A DNA stretch of 64,000 bases from Pseudooceanicola atlanticus (lineage in GTDB: Bacteria; Pseudomonadota; Alphaproteobacteria; Rhodobacterales; Rhodobacteraceae). Positions 28,097-38,868 of the stretch are shown piece after piece. The notes beneath the pieces are model-generated. The model was not told the DNA's origin. It did not search any database and was given only the letters and a program-made list of their open reading frames with translations. The position numbers and the translations under genes were made by a program. Positions within the stretch are counted from its first letter, which is position 1; each line of letters opens with the position of its first letter. The DNA is taken from positions 1 through 64,000 of the forward strand of contig NZ_AQQX01000005.1 of NCBI RefSeq assembly GCF_000768315.1, in the 5' to 3' direction.

Positions 28097-29367
28097 TGTC
28101 CAACGCCACGCCGAAATCCAGCAGGGATCACCCGCATCGCGGTGCCCTGGTGGATGAGCTTCACGCCCGTCCCTTCCCGGCAATCTCTGCCCCGGGTTTC
28201 GCCTGGTTCGTCGCCTTGCGGCCGGAATTCAGGTCGGATCGGGACCGGGCCGGCGAAAAGGCGCAGCTGGATCGGCTGATCTCGACCGCGTGTCAGACCC
28301 CGCCGCCGCCGGACGCGACGCATTGGACCGGCCAGTTGGGGCCGCTGATGCTGAAATGGGAAAGCCATACGGAATTCGTGACCTTCCTGGTCTGGGGCGC
28401 CGAGGAAAGCGACGTCCAGGAACTGGCCGAGGACATCCTGTCCCATGCCGAGAACCTGCGTATCGCGTCAGCCCGGTTCCGGATCCAGGTTGCTGAAGGT
28501 GACGAACCGATCCTGGAGCGCTTGCGCAAGGATCACCTTCAGGACAGCCTCGCCGCGTCTCGGGTGCTCGATGACCACGCTGTCATCGCCGGGGATTTCC
28601 ATCCCGATCCCGCAGGCGACATGCGGTTTTCCGTCTATGCCCGTCCGCTGATCGGCCCCGGCAGGATCGGTCGCATCGTCCAGCGCCTGTGCGAGATCGA
28701 AACATACCGTGCCATGGCCATGCTGGGACTTGTCCGCGCGCGCGAAATGGTACCGTCCCTGACCGATGCCGAAACCCGCCTTTCGGCCGAAGTGCTGCGG
28801 ATGAACGACAGCGCAGGCGACGCGGAAACAGCCCTGCGGACCCTGCTGGAGGTTTCGGGCGGGCTGGAGCGTCTGGCCGCGCGGTCGAACTTCCGCATGT
28901 CGGCCACCGCCGCCTACGAACGCATCGTCACCAGCCGCATCGACGCCCTGCGTGAAGAGCGGTTCGAGGGGCGTCAGACCTTCGGTGAATTCATGATCCG
29001 CCGGTTCGACCCGGCCATGCGGACTGTCGAGGCTACGGAACGGCGGCTGGCCAGGCTGACCGACCGGGCCCGACGCGCTGCCGAATTGCTGCGCACGCGG
29101 GTCGAGGTCGACCTGTCCCGCCAGAACCGCGTACTTCTCGAAAGCATGGATCGCCGCGCCGACGAAGCCCTGCGGCTACAGCACACCGTCGAAGGATTGT
29201 CCGTCGTGGCGATTTCCTATTATGCGACCGGGCTTGCCCTATATATCGCGGCCCCGTTCGGCGATGCGGTCGGCCTGGGCAAGACCGCCCTCGCCGCACT
29301 CATCACGCCGATCGTGGTGTTGCTGACATGGGGCGCATTGCGGCAGGTGCGCAAACGCCTGCACTGA
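28096..29367 (+). CDS. DUF3422 family protein with C-terminal membrane helices
   Basis: ATG 28096 overlaps the hypE stop (TGATG); a TTG at 28093 is the alternative. The 423-residue product starts with a DUF3422-like segment (HPHRGALVDELHARPFPAI, ...GFAWFVALRPE). It continues with long helices rich in Arg/Glu (about residues 290-370) and ends with two hydrophobic segments (VVAISYYATGLALYIAAP and TALAALITPIVVLLTWGAL). The family is common in alphaproteobacteria and of unknown function. Its coupling to hypE suggests co-transcription with the hydrogenase genes, but a functional link is not established. Confidence 0.85.
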   Translation: MSNATPKSSRDHPHRGALVDELHARPFPAISAPGFAWFVALRPEFRSDRDRAGEKAQLDRLISTACQTPPPPDATHWTGQLGPLMLKWESHTEFVTFLVWGAEESDVQELAEDILSHAENLRIASARFRIQVAEGDEPILERLRKDHLQDSLAASRVLDDHAVIAGDFHPDPAGDMRFSVYARPLIGPGRIGRIVQRLCEIETYRAMAMLGLVRAREMVPSLTDAETRLSAEVLRMNDSAGDAETALRTLLEVSGGLERLAARSNFRMSATAAYERIVTSRIDALREERFEGRQTFGEFMIRRFDPAMRTVEATERRLARLTDRARRAAELLRTRVEVDLSRQNRVLLESMDRRADEALRLQHTVEGLSVVAISYYATGLALYIAAPFGDAVGLGKTALAALITPIVVLLTWGALRQVRKRLH

Positions 29368-29380
29368 GCGCGGGCACGGG

Positions 29381-29839
29381 TCAGCTCAGCCGGGCTTTCA
29401 CCTTCGGGCCGACGGCGCCGAAATCCATCTGGCCGGTATACTTGGCCTTCAGGGCGCCCATAACCTTGCCCATGTCGCGGATCGACTCCGCGCCGGCTTC
29501 CTCAACAGCGCCTTCGATGGCCTTGTCGATTTCCTCGTCATTCAGCTGCCGGGGCAGGAAATCCTCGATATAGCCGATCTCGGTGCGTTCCTGTTCGGCC
29601 AGGTCGATCCGTCCGCCCTCTTCGTAGGCGCGGGCGCTTTCCTGGCGCTGTTTGACCATCTTGCCGAGAATGCCCAGCACCTCGTCCTCGCCGACGCCGT
29701 CTTCGCGGCCCTCGCCGCGGGCGGCGATATCACGGTCCTTGATGGCGGCATTGATCAGCCGAAGGGTGGACAGCCTTTCGCTGTCACGCTCTTTCATAGC
29801 GGTCTTGATGGCCGAATTGACCTGGTCGCGCAGCTGCAT
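29381..29839 (-). CDS. GatB/YqeY domain protein
   Basis: The product has 152 residues from ATG 29839 (MQLRDQVNSAIKTAMKERD). The helical YqeY pattern is clear, including LSTLRLINAAIKDRDIA, GILGKMVKQRQESA, ERTEIGYIEDFLPRQL and MGKVMGALKAKYTGQMDFG. YqeY is a stand-alone homologue of the GatB tail domain of the tRNA amidotransferase and may bind tRNA; its exact role is unknown. The gene is convergent with the DUF3422 gene and divergent from carA, a pairing common in alphaproteobacteria. Confidence 0.92.
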   Translation of the reverse strand: MQLRDQVNSAIKTAMKERDSERLSTLRLINAAIKDRDIAARGEGREDGVGEDEVLGILGKMVKQRQESARAYEEGGRIDLAEQERTEIGYIEDFLPRQLNDEEIDKAIEGAVEEAGAESIRDMGKVMGALKAKYTGQMDFGAVGPKVKARLS

Positions 29840-30061
29840 GGGTCCCCATCCTCTGAAGCTTTGAAGGCCGACCCTAGACCAGCACACCAAACCGCACAAC
29901 CTGCCCGGTCGCTCGGGGGACGCGACGGAATATCCTGCATTGCAGGATGGACACGCGACAGAGCCGCCGAAACAGGCTCATATCAGGTGTTTTGGCCCCT
30001 TGACCCCCCCGGTCGCGCCCCTTACGTAGTGGCCAATTTGCCATTTCACGGGGGACGCGGA

Positions 30062-31222
30062 ATGCCGCACGCATACCAGAAAAAACCGACCGCCTGCCTC
30101 GTTCTCGCCGATGGCACGGTCTTCATGGGCCAGGGTTTCGGGGCTACGGGCGTCACCGTGGCAGAGCTGTGTTTCAACACGGCGATGACCGGCTACCAGG
30201 AAATCATGACCGACCCGTCCTATGCCGGCCAGATCGTGACCTTCACCTTCCCGCATGTCGGCAATGTCGGCGTGACGCCCGAAGACGACGAAACCGCCGA
30301 CCCGGTGGCCGACGGCATGGTCGTGCGCTGGACGCCGACCGATCCGTCCAACTGGCGCGCGGTCGGGCAGTTGTCGGACTGGCTGTCTGCACGCGGCCGC
30401 ATCGCCATTGGTGGCGTCGACACCCGCCGCCTGACCCGCGCGATCCGGGCCCAGGGCGCGCCCCACGCGGCGCTGGCCCATGACCCCGACGGAAATTTCG
30501 ACATTGAAGCGCTGGTCGCCAAGGCGCGCGGCTTTGCCGGTCTGGTCGGCATGGACCTCGCCAAGTCGGTAACCTGCGCACAAAGCTATCGCTGGGACGA
30601 AACCCGCTGGGCCTGGCCCGACGGGTTCGGCCGCCAGACCGAACCGCGCCACAAGGTCGTGGCAATCGATTATGGTGCCAAGCGGAACATCCTGCGCTGC
30701 CTCGCCTCTGCAGGCTGCGACGTGACCGTCATGCCTGCCACCGCGACCGCAGAGGAAATCCTCGCCCATTCGCCCGACGGCATTTTCCTGTCCAACGGCC
30801 CGGGTGATCCGGCCGCGACCGGTGAATATGCCGTGCCGATGATCCAGGACGTGATGCAGAAGACCGAGTTGCCGATCTTCGGCATCTGTCTTGGCCACCA
30901 GATCCTCGCGCTCGCACTTGGTGCAAAGACCGTCAAGATGAACCACGGGCACCATGGTGCGAACCACCCCGTGAAGGACAAGGAAACCGGCAAGGTCGAG
31001 ATCACCTCGATGAACCACGGCTTCGCCGTCGACAGCCAGTCCCTGCCCGACGGTGTGATGGAAACCCACGTGTCGCTTTTTGACGGGTCGAATTGCGGGA
31101 TCCGCATGACCGATCGCCCGGTCTTCTCTGTGCAATACCACCCTGAGGCCAGCCCCGGCCCACAGGACAGCTTCTACCTGTTCGAGCGTTTCTCGGCCTC
31201 GATGCAGGCGCGCTCGGCCTGA
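30062..31222 (+). CDS. carA: Carbamoyl phosphate synthase small (glutaminase) subunit
   Basis: ATG 30062, preceded by a GGGGGACG site, gives 386 residues starting MPHAYQKKPTACLVLADG. The N-terminal domain carries FNTAMTGYQEIMTDPSYAGQ and VGGVDTRRLTR-like signatures. The glutaminase domain has the nucleophile in FGICLGHQ and the HPE motif in QYHPEASPGPQD. It supplies ammonia to CarB for arginine and pyrimidine synthesis; carbamoyl phosphate is also the substrate of HypF. No carB is in the window. A strong terminator follows. Confidence 0.97.
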   Translation: MPHAYQKKPTACLVLADGTVFMGQGFGATGVTVAELCFNTAMTGYQEIMTDPSYAGQIVTFTFPHVGNVGVTPEDDETADPVADGMVVRWTPTDPSNWRAVGQLSDWLSARGRIAIGGVDTRRLTRAIRAQGAPHAALAHDPDGNFDIEALVAKARGFAGLVGMDLAKSVTCAQSYRWDETRWAWPDGFGRQTEPRHKVVAIDYGAKRNILRCLASAGCDVTVMPATATAEEILAHSPDGIFLSNGPGDPAATGEYAVPMIQDVMQKTELPIFGICLGHQILALALGAKTVKMNHGHHGANHPVKDKETGKVEITSMNHGFAVDSQSLPDGVMETHVSLFDGSNCGIRMTDRPVFSVQYHPEASPGPQDSFYLFERFSASMQARSA

Positions 31223-31252
31223 GCGGTCTCGCAGTTCAGAAATTTAAGAAAA

Positions 31253-31278
31253 GGCGTCCATCCTCGGGCGCCTTTTTT
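31253..31278 (+). terminator. Intrinsic terminator after carA
   Basis: Arms GGCGTCC (31253-31259) and GGGCGCC (31266-31272), with one G-T pair and a 6-nt loop, are followed by six T residues. It ends the carA transcript. Confidence 0.85.
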
Positions 31279-31297
31279 GTTGGGCTTCCGGATGCCA

Positions 31298-31313
31298 TTA
31301 ACGACCCGTTAAC
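31298..31313 (+). promoter_or_regulatory. Perfect CtrA-type box (TTAA-N7-TTAAC)
   Basis: TTAA (31298-31301), seven bases, then TTAAC (31309-31313) match the full CtrA consensus exactly. Two extra TTAAC half-sites lie at 31331-31335 and 31376-31380, the latter touching the start codon of the glycosyltransferase gene. CtrA is conserved in Rhodobacterales, where it controls motility, gene-transfer agents and surface traits. Regulation of this gene by CtrA is inferred. Confidence 0.65.
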
Positions 31314-31380
31314 CCCTTGTTGAGACTAAATTAACCGTTTGCACCGAAACGTCTGTAGTCAGGCGTTGAGGGAAGTTAAC

Positions 31381-33342
31381 ATGCAATCTCGGGAACTGTG
31401 CAAGCTGGACAGACAGTCTCCGGACCATGTCGGTCTGCGCAGGTATCTGACCGATCTTCCTTCGCAGACCGGCATGCTTCGGGAACCTCCCGCCCGATTT
31501 GCAGCCAACCCGATACCCGTTGACGCCGCCCGCGCCAATGGCATCGCCCGCGCCCGCGAACGCTTTGCCGAGGGTCAGATTTCAGAGGCCCGGTTGCTGT
31601 CCGCGCTGTCCCGCGCAACCGGCCTGCAAATCGTGTCGATGGAGCTGACACCGCCCGATGCCGCCCTGTCCGACATGCTGTCCCCGCAATTCTGCCTGAA
31701 ACACGCCTGCTTGCCGTGGCGCCAGCACGAAAACATTCTCTGGATCGCCACCTCACGGCCAGAGGATTTCGAAAAGGTCCGCGATGAAATCAGCCGGCTC
31801 GAACCGGAGGGCATCCACCTGATCATTCCGGTTCTGGCGCCCCGCGTTGCGATCCAGAACCGGATTGCGAGTGCACACCGCGAGGTCCTGACCGAGAACA
31901 TGTCGCAGCGTGTGGATATTCGTCACTCCTGCCGGTCCTGGAAACCAAAGGTGCGGCTGAGAATCCTGCAATTGTCCGCCGTCGCCCTGATCCTGGGCGC
32001 GATCACGATCTACGCCCCAGAGGTCGTACTGCTGGCCGTGCTCAGTTGGACGATCCTGACGCTGTTCGTGGCATCTGTGCTCAAGCTGACGTCGGCCATC
32101 GCCCATCGAACGATCCGGAACGACACGCGACTGGATGTCAGCACGGTCGCGGCGGCAGAACTGCCCTCCATCTCGATCCTCGTCCCCATGTTCCGGGAAC
32201 GCCAGATCGCCGAAGTGCTGGCCAAACGCATGGAACAGCTGGTTTATCCTTTCTCCAAGCTTGAGGTCATCTTGGTCCTGGAGGAAGAGGACGACGTCAC
32301 CCGAGACGTGCTTGAACGGACAATACTTCCCAATTGGATGCGGGTCGTTGTCGTCCCGGATGGCCAACCACGGACCAAACCGAGGGCGATGAATTACGCC
32401 CTCGATTTCTGCAAGGGCGACATCATCGGCATTTACGACGCCGAAGATGCCCCCGACCCGGACCAGTTGCTGCGGGTGGCCACTCATTTCGCCAATGCGC
32501 CCAAGGACGTGGTGTGCCTGCAGGGCGCATTGGATTTCTACAATGCAAAGTCCAACTGGCTCGCCCGGTGCTTTACCATCGAATACAACACCTGGTTCCG
32601 GCTGGTCCTGCCGGGCATGGCCAAGCTGGGCTTTGCCGTGCCTTTGGGAGGCACGACCCTCTTCTTCAAGCGAAAGGAGCTTGAAGAACTTGGCGCCTGG
32701 GACGCCCACAACGTAACGGAGGACGCCGATCTTGGCTTTCGCCTGGCCCGTGCCGGATATCGCACCGAGGTGATCGACACGACAACCCGCGAAGAGGCCA
32801 ACAACCGCACGATCCCTTGGATCAAGCAGCGCTCACGTTGGCTGAAGGGATACCTCGTCACCTACCTCGTGCACATGCGCAACCCGGTGGAGCTTTACCG
32901 CGACCTCGGGGCGTGGCGGTTCATGGGGTTCCAAGTGCATTTCGTTTCGGCCCTGTCGCAATTCGCCTTGGCCCCGCTGCTGTGGTCGTTCTGGTTCATG
33001 CTGTTCGGCATGCCGCACCCGTTGCTGTCTGTTCTGGACCGGTCCTGGATCCACGGCATTGCTTGGATGTTCATCGCCGTAGAAATGCTGACCGTCACCC
33101 TGAGCGTTATGGGCACGCACCGGCCCCAGCATCGCCACCTCTGGCACTGGATACCGACCCTGCAATTCTATTGGCCACTCGGCTGTTTCGCGATGTGGAA
33201 AGCGCTCTACGAATTGGCCTTCAACCCATTCTACTGGGACAAGACCCAGCACGGGCATTCCTTGCCCGACGCCGATCACTCGACCGACGACACGCCGCCC
33301 GAATCCAGCTTCAACCGCGTCACGAACGCCTTGGAAATGTGA
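31381..33342 (+). CDS. Family 2 glycosyltransferase with N-terminal MshEN/GspE-N-like domain
   Basis: ATG 31381 gives 653 residues. Residues about 55-170 (GQISEARLLSALSRATGLQIV...LPWRQHENILWIATSRPEDFEKV) resemble the N-terminal domain of GspE/MshE ATPases, some of which bind cyclic di-GMP. Two helices follow (about 200-245). A GT2 domain comes next, with VPMFRE, DAEDAPDPDQL (metal-binding DxD), the acceptor/catalytic TEDADLGFRLA and the KQRSRWLKGYL QxxRW motif. Further membrane helices are at about 535-615. It probably polymerises or exports a surface polysaccharide from the inner membrane. CtrA-type boxes lie upstream. Its 3' end overlaps the convergent gntR gene by 67 bp. Confidence 0.85.
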   Translation: MQSRELCKLDRQSPDHVGLRRYLTDLPSQTGMLREPPARFAANPIPVDAARANGIARARERFAEGQISEARLLSALSRATGLQIVSMELTPPDAALSDMLSPQFCLKHACLPWRQHENILWIATSRPEDFEKVRDEISRLEPEGIHLIIPVLAPRVAIQNRIASAHREVLTENMSQRVDIRHSCRSWKPKVRLRILQLSAVALILGAITIYAPEVVLLAVLSWTILTLFVASVLKLTSAIAHRTIRNDTRLDVSTVAAAELPSISILVPMFRERQIAEVLAKRMEQLVYPFSKLEVILVLEEEDDVTRDVLERTILPNWMRVVVVPDGQPRTKPRAMNYALDFCKGDIIGIYDAEDAPDPDQLLRVATHFANAPKDVVCLQGALDFYNAKSNWLARCFTIEYNTWFRLVLPGMAKLGFAVPLGGTTLFFKRKELEELGAWDAHNVTEDADLGFRLARAGYRTEVIDTTTREEANNRTIPWIKQRSRWLKGYLVTYLVHMRNPVELYRDLGAWRFMGFQVHFVSALSQFALAPLLWSFWFMLFGMPHPLLSVLDRSWIHGIAWMFIAVEMLTVTLSVMGTHRPQHRHLWHWIPTLQFYWPLGCFAMWKALYELAFNPFYWDKTQHGHSLPDADHSTDDTPPESSFNRVTNALEM

Positions 33343-33920
33343 TCGCGCAGGGCCTGCCCGGCCTTGTCCTCGTCCCGCGCCTCGATCGCGCGGACGATCG
33401 CGTCATGTTCGGCCAGCGCCACCTCGTCCCGGCCCACGGCTGCCAATGACGTCGAGGCCATGAGCGCCATCGACCTGTGCACCATATCCAACTGCTGCAC
33501 CAGGAACCGGTTGTGCGACGCCAGATGGATCTGCTTGTGAAAACGCCGGTTGGCCCGTGCCAGTGCGGACGGGTCGCCAAGATGCGCTCGGTCGGCTTCG
33601 ACCATGTCGCGCAGAACGCGCATTTCCTCGTCCGTGGCATGACGGGCGGCCAGCCGAGCGGCCAGGGCCTCCAACTCGGTCCGTACGACGTAAAGCTCGG
33701 CCAGTTGGTTGTGGTCGAGCGACGACACGATCAGGGACCGCCCGTCGCGGGTGAGAAGGGATTGCGTTTCCAGCCGCTGCAGCGCCTCGCGGATCGGCGT
33801 GCGGGACATGCCGAACCGCTCTGCCAACTCGCTTTCCACGAGCCGATCACCCGGCTTGAACCCGCCGTGGTCGATCGCTTCCAGGATCAGGGTATAGGCA
33901 TCTTTCTGGGCCGGCTTCAT
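33276..33920 (-). CDS. GntR-family transcriptional regulator, FadR/FCD subgroup
   Basis: The 214-residue regulator has an N-terminal winged helix (GDRLVESELAERFGMSRTPIREALQRLE) and a C-terminal FCD ligand-binding domain with metal-binding residues in NRRFHKQIHLAS, AEHDAIVRAIEARD and LRDHISKAF. Such proteins sense organic acids or sugar acids. No target operon is visible nearby. The adjacent gene, a HAD phosphatase, is divergent with about 100 bp between them. The terminus overlaps the glycosyltransferase gene on the other strand. Confidence 0.92.
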   Translation of the reverse strand: MKPAQKDAYTLILEAIDHGGFKPGDRLVESELAERFGMSRTPIREALQRLETQSLLTRDGRSLIVSSLDHNQLAELYVVRTELEALAARLAARHATDEEMRVLRDMVEADRAHLGDPSALARANRRFHKQIHLASHNRFLVQQLDMVHRSMALMASTSLAAVGRDEVALAEHDAIVRAIEARDEDKAGQALRDHISKAFVTRLKLDSGGVSSVE

Positions 33921-34019
33921 TCGCGTTCCTCGTTGCGTCGCGACACCCTATCCGCGCCCAGCCCCCGCCGTCCAGCACAAGCCCTTGCACCCTTTGTCGC
34001 GCCCCACTAGCGTCGCGCC

Positions 34020-34664
34020 ATGCCCCGAGACCATTTCTCACATGTGACGACCTGGGTCTTTGACCTGGACAACACGCTCTACCCGCCCTCCGCTCGGCTC
34101 TTCGATCAGATCGAGGTCCGTATGACCGCCTGGGTGATGGAGACGCTCGGCCTCGACCGTCCCGCTGCCGATGCCTTGCGCCTCAACTACTGGCGCGACC
34201 ATGGCACGACGCTGGCGGGGCTGATGCGCAACCACGATCTGGATCCGACGCCCTACCTGACCGACGTGCACGACATCGACTTCAGCGGGCTGGACCGGGA
34301 CCCTGCCCTGGCTGACCACATCGCCGCGCTGCCGGGGCGCAAGATCATCTTCACCAACGGCACCGCGCCCTACGCAGAACAGGTGGTGGATGCCCGGGGT
34401 CTGGGTGGGCTCTTCGACGCGATCTACGGTGTCGAGGAAGCCGGCTATCACCCCAAGCCCGACCCCGAGGCTTTCGAACGCATCTTTGCCCTGGACGGCC
34501 TGCAATCCGACCGCGCTGCGATGTTCGAGGATGACCCCCGCAACCTCGCCGTGCCACACGCCAAGGGGATGCGCACCGTGCATGTGGCAGAAAGCCCGGT
34601 CGAGGCGGACCATATCCACCACCACACCGACGACCTGACCGCGTTCCTGTCCCGGCTGGTCTGA
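34020..34664 (+). CDS. HAD-superfamily pyrimidine 5'-nucleotidase-like phosphatase
   Basis: The 214-residue enzyme has HAD motif I WVFDLDNTLYPP, motif II FTNGTAPYAE (here with N in place of S), motif III HPKPDPEAFERIF and motif IV FEDDPRNLAVPHAKGMRTV. The DLDNTLYP signature marks the SDT1/pyrimidine 5'-nucleotidase-type subgroup, which dephosphorylates nucleotides such as UMP or PLP-like compounds. The exact substrate cannot be told. It precedes a small membrane-protein gene. Confidence 0.9.
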   Translation: MPRDHFSHVTTWVFDLDNTLYPPSARLFDQIEVRMTAWVMETLGLDRPAADALRLNYWRDHGTTLAGLMRNHDLDPTPYLTDVHDIDFSGLDRDPALADHIAALPGRKIIFTNGTAPYAEQVVDARGLGGLFDAIYGVEEAGYHPKPDPEAFERIFALDGLQSDRAAMFEDDPRNLAVPHAKGMRTVHVAESPVEADHIHHHTDDLTAFLSRLV

Positions 34665-34751
34665 GATATCTGGTCGCACTGGGACGCAATGTCGCCTACC
34701 GGCGCCGGGGAGAAGACATATCTCGGCTGCATCATAGTTGATGGAGCCCTC

Positions 34752-34988
34752 ATGTCCGACATCCCTGCCCCTGCCTCCAATCCCCTCTATCGCCTGCCCA
34801 TACTCGGCTGGATCGCCCGCGACTTGGCGCGGGATTTCCACGGCAATATCTGGTACGCGGTGGTCATCGTGCTGACCGCGATCGTCCTGGCGGTGAAAAC
34901 CTGGGGACTCGTGGCACTTGGGCTAACCGCGCTTGCGCTGGTGCCCGTGATCTTCACCTTGCTGATCCTGATCACCGTCGGCAAATAG
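34752..34988 (+). CDS. Small membrane protein, function unknown
   Basis: ATG 34752 gives 78 residues: a short hydrophilic start (MSDIPAPASNPLYRLPILGWIARDLARDF) and two hydrophobic helices (IWYAVVIVLTAIVLAVKTWGLVALG and LALVPVIFTLLILITVG). It looks like a two-helix inner-membrane protein. No family is recognised. It lies between the HAD phosphatase gene and a ubiquinone hydroxylase gene on the same strand. Confidence 0.75.
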   Translation: MSDIPAPASNPLYRLPILGWIARDLARDFHGNIWYAVVIVLTAIVLAVKTWGLVALGLTALALVPVIFTLLILITVGK

Positions 34989-35053
34989 ACCGGGACGCTT
35001 TGCCGCTTTGCCCCGCACGTCGTGGGACGTATCTAGACGGCAGGAGGCACGTC

Positions 35054-36262
35054 ATGACCGACAAGGATATCATCGTTTCGGGCGGCGGCGTCGCGGGCCT
35101 GACCGCCGCCGCGCTCTTTGGCAGCCACGGATTTTCCGTCCTGCTCTGCGACCCCGCCCCGCCAGTGACGGAGGGAGAGGCCGAGGGCGCAGACCTGCGC
35201 ACCACCGCTTTCCTGCAGCCCGCCCGCGCCCTTCTGGAAGATGCGGGTTTGTGGAACCGTCTGTCCGATCACGCGGCGCCGCTTCAGATCATGCGCATCG
35301 TCGATGCCGGCGGTGAAACGCCCGAACCGCGGGTCGTGCGGGATTTCGACGCCGCTGACATCTCCTCGGGTCCGTTTGGTTGGAACCTGCCCAACTGGTT
35401 GCTGCGCCGCGAGATGGTGGCGCGACTGGAAGAACTTCCGAACGTGGAGTTCCGCCCCGGAACCGGGACGTCCACCCTGCTGACGCGTGAACGCGAGGCG
35501 CTGGTCGGGCTGAGCGACGGCACACGTCTGCGCAGCCGGTTGGTCATTGCCGCCGACGGCCGGAACTCGCCAATGCGGGAGGCTGCGGGCATTGGCGTAC
35601 GCACCACCCGTTACGGACAGAAGGCGCTGGCCTTCGCCGTCACCCACCCGATACCGCATGACAACGTGTCGACCGAAATCCATCGCTCCGGCGGGCCCTT
35701 CACATTGGTCCCCCTGCCCGACCGCGACGGCATGCCCTGCTCTGCCATCGTGTGGATGGAAGACGGCCCGGAGGCCCTGCGCCTGTCCAAGCTTTCGAAA
35801 GAAGAATTCGAGGCGGCGATGATGGAAAGGTCCTGCGGCCTGTTCGGCCCGCTGACCCTCGTCACCCGGCGCACCGTCTGGCCGATCATCACCCAGGTTG
35901 CCGACCACATGGCCGGCCAGCGCATCGCCCTGATCGCGGAGGCCGCCCATGTCGTGCCGCCCATCGGCGCGCAGGGACTGAACATGTCGCTCGGAGATCT
36001 GCGCGTGTTGCGCGATCTGGCCGTGGCTGACCCGGAAGGACTGGGCAATGCCGCCATGCTCGACGCTTTCGAAAAGCGCCGCCATACGGAGGTCCGCCTG
36101 CGCGCCATGGGGATCGACGCGCTCAACCGGGCTTCGCAATTGTCGCTGCAGCCTTTGCGCGACCTGCGGGCGGCGGGGCTGTCGGCCCTCTATGGGTCGG
36201 CCCCGGTGCGGCGCATGCTGATGCAGATGGGTTTGGGCGCGCGCGGCGAACCCGCCAGTTGA
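35054..36262 (+). CDS. UbiH/UbiF-family FAD-dependent hydroxylase
   Basis: ATG 35054, behind AGGAGG at 35042-35047, gives 402 residues. The Rossmann motif VSGGGVAGLTAAALFGSHGFSVLLCD, the DG motif VIAADGRNSPMREAAGI and the FAD-binding IALIAEAAHVVPPIGAQGLNMSLGD define a class A flavoprotein hydroxylase of the UbiH/UbiF type. It probably hydroxylates the quinone ring in ubiquinone synthesis. Rhodobacterales hold several paralogues, so the position of hydroxylation is uncertain. It ends 6 bp from a convergent lrp gene. Confidence 0.88.
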   Translation: MTDKDIIVSGGGVAGLTAAALFGSHGFSVLLCDPAPPVTEGEAEGADLRTTAFLQPARALLEDAGLWNRLSDHAAPLQIMRIVDAGGETPEPRVVRDFDAADISSGPFGWNLPNWLLRREMVARLEELPNVEFRPGTGTSTLLTREREALVGLSDGTRLRSRLVIAADGRNSPMREAAGIGVRTTRYGQKALAFAVTHPIPHDNVSTEIHRSGGPFTLVPLPDRDGMPCSAIVWMEDGPEALRLSKLSKEEFEAAMMERSCGLFGPLTLVTRRTVWPIITQVADHMAGQRIALIAEAAHVVPPIGAQGLNMSLGDLRVLRDLAVADPEGLGNAAMLDAFEKRRHTEVRLRAMGIDALNRASQLSLQPLRDLRAAGLSALYGSAPVRRMLMQMGLGARGEPAS

Positions 36263-36268
36263 CCCGGG

Positions 36269-36720
36269 TCAGAGCGGCCCGGATAGCCGCTCTTCCGACA
36301 GCATGACATTGGCATCCACGTTGCCGACCCCCGGCAACGTCATGATCCGCCGTCGCAGCACCCGTTCGAAATCCGCAATATCCCGCGCGGTGACGCGCAG
36401 CCGGTAATCGTAAAGGCCCAGGACATGCTCTACCGTCTGGACCTCGGGAATGGCGCTGACGGCACGCTCGAAATCGGCCAGGCTGACGCGCCCCTTGGTG
36501 CCCAGCTTCACTCCCAGGAAGACGGTGACGCCAAAGCCCAGCTTGGCCAGGTCGAGGTCCAGCCGCGTGCCTGCCAGCACCCCAGCCTCTTCCAGCCGCT
36601 GAACCCGACGCCAGGCGGCGGGTTGAGACAGGCCCACTCGCTTGCCCAGGACCGAGGCCGATAATCCCGCCTCTTCGGACAGGGCACGCAGGATGGCGCG
36701 GTCGATATCGTCCAGCTCGA

Positions 36721-36724
<4 letters not shown>
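36269..36724 (-). CDS. Lrp/AsnC-family regulator, downstream copy
   Basis: The 151-residue protein has an N-terminal helix-turn-helix (LDDIDRAILRALSEEAGLSASVLGKRVGLSQPAAWRRVQRLEEAGVL) and a C-terminal RAM effector domain (VFLGVKLGTKGRVSLADFERAV, VEHVLGLYDYRLRVTARDIADFE). It overlaps the upstream lrp gene by 4 nt. The two are similar and probably arose by duplication, perhaps forming hetero-oligomers. It likely responds to amino acids. Confidence 0.93.
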
Positions 36725-38341
<1,617 letters not shown>

Positions 38342-38371
38342 TCCCGCGACACAATCGCATCACAAGATCGA

Positions 38372-38398
38372 AACGGCCTCGCAAGGGGCCGTTTTTTT
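38372..38398 (+). terminator. Intrinsic terminator after ilvC
   Basis: Arms AACGGCC (38372-38378) and GGCCGTT (38387-38393) with an 8-nt loop run into a T tract. It ends the ilvC transcript. Confidence 0.87.
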
Positions 38399-38430
38399 GT
38401 CCGGATGACCGCGGCGCGGTCCGACCGGTT

Positions 38431-38625
38431 TCAGATGTCGACGCCCGGCTTCAGCCGATAGGCCGCGTCGATCTTGGGTGCGTCGGTGCACCATTTCTCG
38501 CCGTTGGAAATCCAGATCGCGTCGCGGGTTTCCGCCTTTACGACGATCCGGTCCTCGCCCATCACCACTATGTCCTGTGGAAGCAGGTTGAGGAAAAGAA
38601 GTAGAGCTTCGGTTGTCAGGCACAT
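38431..38625 (-). CDS. Hypothetical 64-residue protein
   Basis: ATG 38625 is preceded on the minus strand by AAGGAGG at good spacing. The product reads MCLTTEALLLFLNLLPQ then VVKAETRDAIWISNGEKWCTDAPKIDAAYRL. It has a hydrophobic start and a soluble, mildly charged end with two cysteines. I recognise no family. It is convergent with ilvC, after the ilvC terminator. Confidence 0.6.
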   Translation of the reverse strand: MCLTTEALLLFLNLLPQDIVVMGEDRIVVKAETRDAIWISNGEKWCTDAPKIDAAYRLKPGVDI

Positions 38626-38868
38626 CAGAGGGCCTCCTTCGCGGATGGTTCCCCCCTTGCCACAAAGGTGCAGCAAAAGCGGACGTCTGGCCAGAGAGGC
38701 GACGACATATGGTATCGCCCGGCGGCCCAGCCCCTCGATATCGTTGAGAACCGCCTAAACTTCCGGCAGCCTGCGCGGAGAAGCTTAAGATTAACTATAC
38801 CGAACGCACATGGCGGCCAGTCGATTTGTTATGCTGTAACGCCTCCTATCACTCTCCATATCCGCCGC

